A stretch of 64,000 nucleotides of DNA, taken from assembly GCA_025174535.1 (NCBI GenBank), contig JALBUN010000023.1:2604001-2668000 (forward strand), given 5' to 3'. The notes below the pieces were generated by a model. The model was not told the DNA's origin. It saw only the letters and a program-made list of their open reading frames with translations, and did no database searches. A program made the translations under genes and the position numbers. The stretch is from Cantharellus purpuraceus (taxonomy: Eukaryota > Basidiomycota > Agaricomycetes > Cantharellales > Hydnaceae). Below, in pieces: positions 58,514 through 64,000 of the stretch. Each line of letters starts with the position of its first letter. Positions within the stretch are counted from its first letter, which is position 1.

Positions 58514-59124
58514 ATGAGTGTCAGCTCGCCGGAAGAAGATACTCAATTCCTAATACGCCATTCCATGCTCAAAGGATATCAAGCGTTCTCTCTGCTCACA
58601 CCCCCTTTATACACCATCATCACTCTGTACCGCCGTGGGCGCGCAGGTTTTACTGTCAATCGGCTGCTACGTGCCACCTGGATCAGTGGAGGAATTGGGA
58701 CTGCCATAGGTGGAGGCCTAGCTTGGGGAAAACTTAGGTCTCAGACCCCAGAGAGTCTATATGATAGGCGTGTAAGGCTCATGTACAATGTAAGATGCTA
58801 CCAACTCTAGTGTGCTTTATATGTATACTCACTACAACCTCCCTGGAGACCACTCAAATTCGTACAGACGACCATAGTACCATTGGTGCTATTTTGTTCG
58901 CTGTCCTGACGCCAGCACTCTTGTGGAGAAGAGCCCACATGATCAACCGTGAGTTACTCTTGGTGTCATTTCGCTCATGGCAATTCAAAGACATGGCAGT
59001 CATTCTTGGGGGTGCTGGAGTCGGTTCTGGAGCAGGTGTCATCGTCCATCTTGCGCGCAGCGTCTCAGAAGGTCGTGAAGTAAGCCCTAGTGGTATGACT
59101 GACGTTGTTGAGGAACACAAGTAG
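58514..59124 (+). CDS. DUF1757-type fungal membrane protein
   Basis: Small integral membrane protein of a basidiomycete-enriched family of unknown function. 'LKGYQAFSLLTPPLYTIITL' is followed by 'NRLLRATWISGGIGTAIGGG', a glycine-zipper TM segment. After an intron comes 'RTDDHSTIGAILFAVLTPAL' with 'LWRRAHMIN', and after another 'LILGGAGVGSGAGVIVHLAR'. The repeated G-x3-G spacing suggests tightly packed TM helices, and mitochondrial inner membrane is a plausible location (inference). The start is the ATG at 58514; the upstream in-frame codon at 58502 is TTG. It is divergent from the acidic protein, with 113 bp between starts. Confidence 0.82.
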
Positions 59125-59357
59125 TATTATTTATAGCGTTACTAGGCCGAGCATAGATCTTACTGTGATTACCTTATTTTGCTAGCAGTAACCAGTCTTG
59201 TCAGTCTCGTCCATAGTGTTTCAGAGGAAGTAACTGATGTCGATGCTAGTAAGACGTTAATGAGTCTAATTCCGCGGCGCTATCGAATCAAAAGCATCAC
59301 CGTTCCTGTTTCTGGCACCTCTTCAAGGCCGATTGACTACATTCACAATTGAGCCCT

Positions 59358-62300
59358 ATGGCGTCTGTCTCGAAAAAGCGCACTGCAGATGCTCAGAATG
59401 ATGAAAATGCTTGCGCACTGTCAAATGAAAGACCAACGGTTCGCGGCGTAGTGTTTTCCAAGGCAAAGAAGCAAAGACAGGGAGAAGCTTGGCCGGATTA
59501 TTTCAATGACGTACCTGCCGTCTCTTTCAACACTGTGGAGTTTCTCTGACACATATCGGCATCGATTTTACAGCTGTTCAGGGTTAGTTTCTCTACATGT
59601 GGTACGCCTAAGTTTCATGATCAATTTCTGTCTCCCAGATATACAAAGCCCTCAATACGGTACTTGGCTTCTGCTCTACTCGGAAACATTTGGCTACTAC
59701 CTTTCCCGTCATTCGATCGTCAGTGGAAGCATCGATACGTCGGTTCGTGCATATCTTAGACCACTTCTCCTGGATCTCACCCGGAATTAGTCCTCTCGAA
59801 TTGAACAAAGTTGCGGAAATTAAGTTCGTCAACAACTGATTTACTCTCATGTTGACATTAATGTCACGGTAACAGAGCCCTTTTGCCGGATCTCGTCAAA
59901 TTTGCATATATTCCCCAGAGCGACCATCGTATAAGTGCTAACAGCCATGCCAATAAAGGGAAAGAGCGTGCCAATTCTCCCGATTACTCTGCGTTCGCGA
60001 CGAGTTCTTTTGGGGGCATCTTAGAAGAAGAGGAGCATGTTCTCATCCTTGACTTTGCAGAGCTTGGGAAATCCAGAGCCCGAAAGGAAGATCAGTTCGT
60101 ACCGCCGTCCTTCATTGAGCATTCTAATCTTACGATCTGGCGCAGAGCTGGCACCCCTTATTCATTACCACCTACGTTGTCACCATCTGGGCTTAAAAAG
60201 TTGATCGAAAGACGCAATGAGCGGTTCGCAAAAGCCGTGAATGAGTAAGGTTTTCTATATGGACAAAAATGTCTGAACTTACACCGTTCATTTCGAGGTT
60301 ACTGGCAGCAACACCTGCTGGAGAATCCCCGGTGGACATCTTACAGGCGGCATCGCGTGACCACATACCTGTCTCTCCCAAGTCATACAAGATTGAAAAA
60401 ACGTCCATAACTGATCTGGGTTCTATTAATTCTATACCAGATTTGCAGAGTCGACCGTCAGTGGAGCAAGTGCTTAGGGAGATAACTGGCAGGCAGTCAG
60501 AGGATTATGAATCAGAGGATTTGAATGATTTCATAGGCTTAGATTGGTATAAAGGCCAAATCGTATACAGAAAATCTTTCCAGGCTCTCCCAGGACGAAT
60601 AGGTTTTTACTTTCTTATCTCCCCCCTTCCTGTTCTAAAAATGTTATTACAGGGTCCCTGGACAACCCTCTGTCTCACACGGTTAGCCATGCATTGAAAT
60701 CTTCCAGGAACATATCCTCCCTTTACACGCACCAAGCTGCATCCATCAATGCAATACGAGAAGGACGAAATGTGGTTGTGTCAACGAGTACGGCTTCGGG
60801 TAAAAGTATTATATATCAGGTCTGTTCGCCTTCATACTTACGACAAGACTATATCCGATGGAATTGACTTTGCTCAGGTTCCCGTCCTTCGCTTTCTAGA
60901 GGCGGATCTTGCTGCCACCGCCATGTTGATATATCCGACTAAGGTGATAGTTCTTTAAACCGGGATGAAATTTCCTATATACCTTCACAGGCCCTTGCAC
61001 AAGACCAACGCAGCGCACTGGAGCAGCTGATCCAGTCCTGTGACGGGCTGCAACACATCAAGGTTTATTGTTCGAAGACTTCTATATCATCAGTTTATTG
61101 CTGAGGTACACCGCTCGGTAGGTAGCAACCTACGATGGCGATACGCCTCAAGATCAACGGCGCTGTAAGTGTTTGAAATCAAGCGGTTGGTTTGGCGTTG
61201 AACGTGTTTCAGGGATCCGGGAGAACGCGTCGGTGATTTTCACAAACTTCGTGCGACGAAAGTCTCCGGCCCTATGGACAAGTATTCATATATCTCACGT
61301 GCAGGACATGCTACACTCATCTATCCTTCCACATGAAGACTTGTGGCGTCGGTATGTCTTCCTGCTTTGCTTGAGTTATCAGTGCAGTTTCGATGACTGA
61401 TTCAAATCAAGGTTCTTAAAGAGCTTGAAAGTTGTGGCTGTTGACGAACTGCATTATTATTCTGGCCTATTGGGGACGTGAGTAACTACTTCTGTTGCTA
61501 TCGCTTGTGATCACATTTCTAGATAGTCACGTCGCATTGATAATACGACGGTTTCGCAGAGTATGTTCTGCAATTGGGAGTAAGTCCAGTTTATATTTAT
61601 TAGGCACAGTCCGTTATTCTAAACATGCACTTCAGACAGACGTTCCGCATTTGTGTCTTGTAGTGCGACCATAAATGATCCTCATAAAGTACTCCTCATT
61701 GAGAATACTTACATCTGGGCCACATCTAACGTCATTTTAGCATGCACAAGCTTTGTTTGGTTTGGATGTGAGCCTAACTCGCGTACAGTAAGGTCACAGT
61801 CCTTATTCTCCACAGAGTCTCGAGGTTATAACAGAGGACGGTGCGCCATCTGGAAAGAAAGACTTCCTGGTGTGGGATCCTCCACCCATTGATCCACTCG
61901 AACCCTCTCTGGGCCACCAGAGTCCCATGCACGAGGCTATAACACTCATGTGTTACCTGATGGCACGAGGGATACGTACGATCCTGTGAGTGCCGCCTTC
62001 GAGCTATACTCTTGTGCCACATGTCCTCCATTCTGATCAGCTTTGAAGTTTCTGCAAGGTTCTCAGTTTTCAATTGTCTTAACCCGACCGTGCTGCTTAT
62101 TGTTTTTGGAATACAGATAAGAAAGATTTGTGAATTGGTAGGGCAAAGCTTGGACATGACGACAAAGCTTGCCTGAATGTTGTTTCACAGGCGATGAGGT
62201 CTCTAAGGATGCACCTGAGTTCTGAAGGACGAACCCACGTTCTCGAGAGAGTAATGGCGTATCGTGGAGGTGCGATATTGTATAGCACTGCATGTTCTTG

Positions 62301-64000
62301 TTTTCCCCTAAATTATGATCCTAGGCTACTCCCAACAGGCAAGTAAGCTGGTGAGAATGCAGTACGTTCACTGATGCTTCGCAGGATCGACGTAGAATCG
62401 AGCGAGAGGCTTTTTCAGGCAACTTACTCGGTATCGTTGCAACGACTGCCCTTGAATTGGGTGTTGATATTGGTGTCCTTGATGCTGTGATCATGCTGGG
62501 TTTTCCCATGGGTAACTTGGCTAGTTTTGTAAGTCACATTATTTTGCCTACAGATTTATCATGACATCCCCGTCAGCGCCAACAAGCTGGCCGTGCAGGT
62601 CGGCGTGCCCGTGATTCACTAGTTGTGCTTGTCGCGGACAACAATCCCATTGACCGTCACTATGTCAAAAGCCCTGAGGAGCTGTTCAGCGAGTCGACCT
62701 CGGACCTTGTAGTAGATCTAGGAAACAAGGTTGTATTAGAGGCTCACTTACAGTGTGCAGGGAATGAGATGCCCCTTTCGGAAGAAGATGAGGCGTATTT
62801 TGGACCTCTTTTCCGCGAAATTTGTGAGACGCGTCTGTCGAAGGACGATGAAGGCTGGTGAGTTGAACATTTATGGAGGCACTTGCATCCTTCATGAAAT
62901 ACAGGTATCATACACACCCTCGTTACATGCCATATCCGTCTGGATACGTTTCAATCAGGGGAATAGAAGAGGAACGGTACACGGTTGTTGATGTTTCAAG
63001 GGTCGGTCAACCTGAGGGAGAAGCCAAAGTACTTGAAGAAGTTGAATTGTCACGTGCTTTATTCGAGGTAAGCGTATACAAGTAGGTCTCAAACTAGTCA
63101 TCTCACTAATCGTGTGCAGACCTATGAAGGCGCAGTGGTTGGTGTCCACCGTTCAAATATCTTAATTTTACACTATATCCTGACCCTTATTGCCTATTAC
63201 AGTTCATCCATCAAGGGTTGACGTTCATTGTAAGAGCTCATAACATGTGTTGATGTGACGGCAAATACCTACCTTCAACAATTCGCAAACAGGTAAAAGA
63301 AGTTAGTCATGACATAAAAATGGCCAAATTAGTGCGCGCGGATGTTAACTGGGTCACGAACCCGAGGTCATGGCATCAATCTTCTATCATGTCTGAAATA
63401 CTTACATACTTCTAGGGACTTTACGTTCGTCAACACAAACATTTAGTCTGATCTCGTAGTTGTTCTGAGTTCAGTGGTATAGGGATATTGATGCCAAACA
63501 GACGTACCGAATCAGAGAATTGAAAGGTTCTCCCCAGAAGGCTTTCTACGGGCGTGAGTCCTTCTGTACGAGTGCTATCGCAAGCTTCAATATCTCTTAG
63601 GCGTGGAGGTGACGACCACTGTGTACGGCTATTACAAAGTTCGGTTCGTTTCTGTTTCTGTCGATGCTCAGGACCCATTATGGAGCGAATCATTCAAAAC
63701 CTGATTTGCACTTTTAGTGGAGGTACCATCTTGGATGCCGTCGACTTGGAAACTCCCCCATTTCAACGGGACACTACAGGCACATGGATCGATGTTCCGA
63801 AAGGCATAATTCGACTTATGCGTATTAAAGGTTTAAACCCCGCGGAAGGTATCCATTCTGCCCAACATGCAATATTGAACCGCTTCTCCATGGCGGATGA
63901 TCTTCGGACGGAATGCAAGGTCTCGAAGAAAGAGTATAAGGCCAATGAATCATCGCGGAAGCGACCCGCTCGCCTCATATTTTATGATGTTGCAGGCAAA
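59358..64000 (+). CDS. HRQ1: Hrq1 RecQ4-like DNA helicase, 5' part
   Basis: Superfamily-2 3'-5' DNA helicase acting in interstrand crosslink repair and telomere maintenance; the window ends before its DUF1998/C-terminal part. It starts 'MASVSKKRTADAQNDENACA'. The regions upstream of the core include 'LVKFAYIPQSDHRI' and 'LTIWRRAGTPYSLPPTLSPS'. The helicase core has the Walker A 'STASGKSIIYQ', motif Ia 'MLIYPTKALAQDQ', the DEAH-type box 'VVAVDELHYYSG', motif III 'SCSATINDP', then in domain 2 'YRGGYSQQDRRRIEREAFSG', 'GIVATTALELGVDIGVLDAV' (motif V) and 'RQQAGRAGRRARDSLVVLVA' (motif VI). The Hrq1-specific region follows ('HPRYMPYPSGYVSIRG', 'VSHDIKMAKLVRADVNW', 'TTVYGYYKVR'). More than 12 exons. 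Confidence 0.93.

Overview
This window is nuclear DNA from a filamentous basidiomycete, most likely an Agaricomycete. Genes are dense (28 gene loci in 64 kb) and split by many small introns of about 47-70 nt. They include a DASH-complex Dad3, a Clampless1-like (Clp1) protein, a basidiomycete-type DUF1757 membrane protein and a CE16-type esterase. Genus-level placement cannot be made from the sequence alone. No tRNA, rRNA, CRISPR array or intact transposon was seen.

Layout, left to right. 0-5 kb: 3' part of a GDSL esterase, then DOA1/UFD3 (ubiquitin and Cdc48 adaptor). 5-14.7 kb: a TilS-type tRNA(Ile)-lysidine synthetase, SRP40 (nucleolar), RIB4 (lumazine synthase, divergent from SRP40), GTR1 (Rag GTPase of TORC1), a VCX1/CAX Ca2+/H+ exchanger and a histidine phosphatase. 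15-22 kb: a YTH-domain m6A reader, a Clp1-like sexual-development protein and a NUDIX hydrolase. 22-30 kb: DRN1/CWF19L1 (lariat debranching partner, divergent from NUDIX), a PLP aminotransferase, ARC40/ARPC1 and DAD3. 30-34 kb: an alpha/beta hydrolase pseudogene carrying a perfect 24-bp minisatellite, then a short-chain dehydrogenase. 34-47 kb: a giant kinesin, IPK1, a cytochrome P450, CYC3 (cytochrome c heme lyase) and SSF1. 47-64 kb: a two-finger C2H2 protein, a 3.6-kb gene-poor stretch, RPC82 (Pol III), an acidic conserved protein, a DUF1757 protein and the first 4.6 kb of HRQ1 helicase, cut by the window end.

Most genes are unrelated housekeeping functions, and no biosynthetic cluster is evident. 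Several neighbours are divergent pairs with very short gaps between start codons (SRP40/RIB4 55 bp, NUDIX/DRN1 31 bp, DAD3/hydrolase 74 bp, acidic protein/DUF1757 113 bp), which suggests shared bidirectional promoters. Several introns need GC-AG boundaries to keep a recognisable protein in frame.

The most unusual structures are these. The hydrolase pseudogene has two in-frame TGA codons and 17 near-perfect copies of a 24-bp in-frame repeat. The kinesin coiled coil has histidines in an 11-residue register over about 390 residues. The kinesin motor domain has a proline/glycine/serine-rich insertion. The CAX exchanger has a glutamine-rich pentapeptide repeat in a loop. The gene models below were spliced by eye, so individual exon boundaries may be off.
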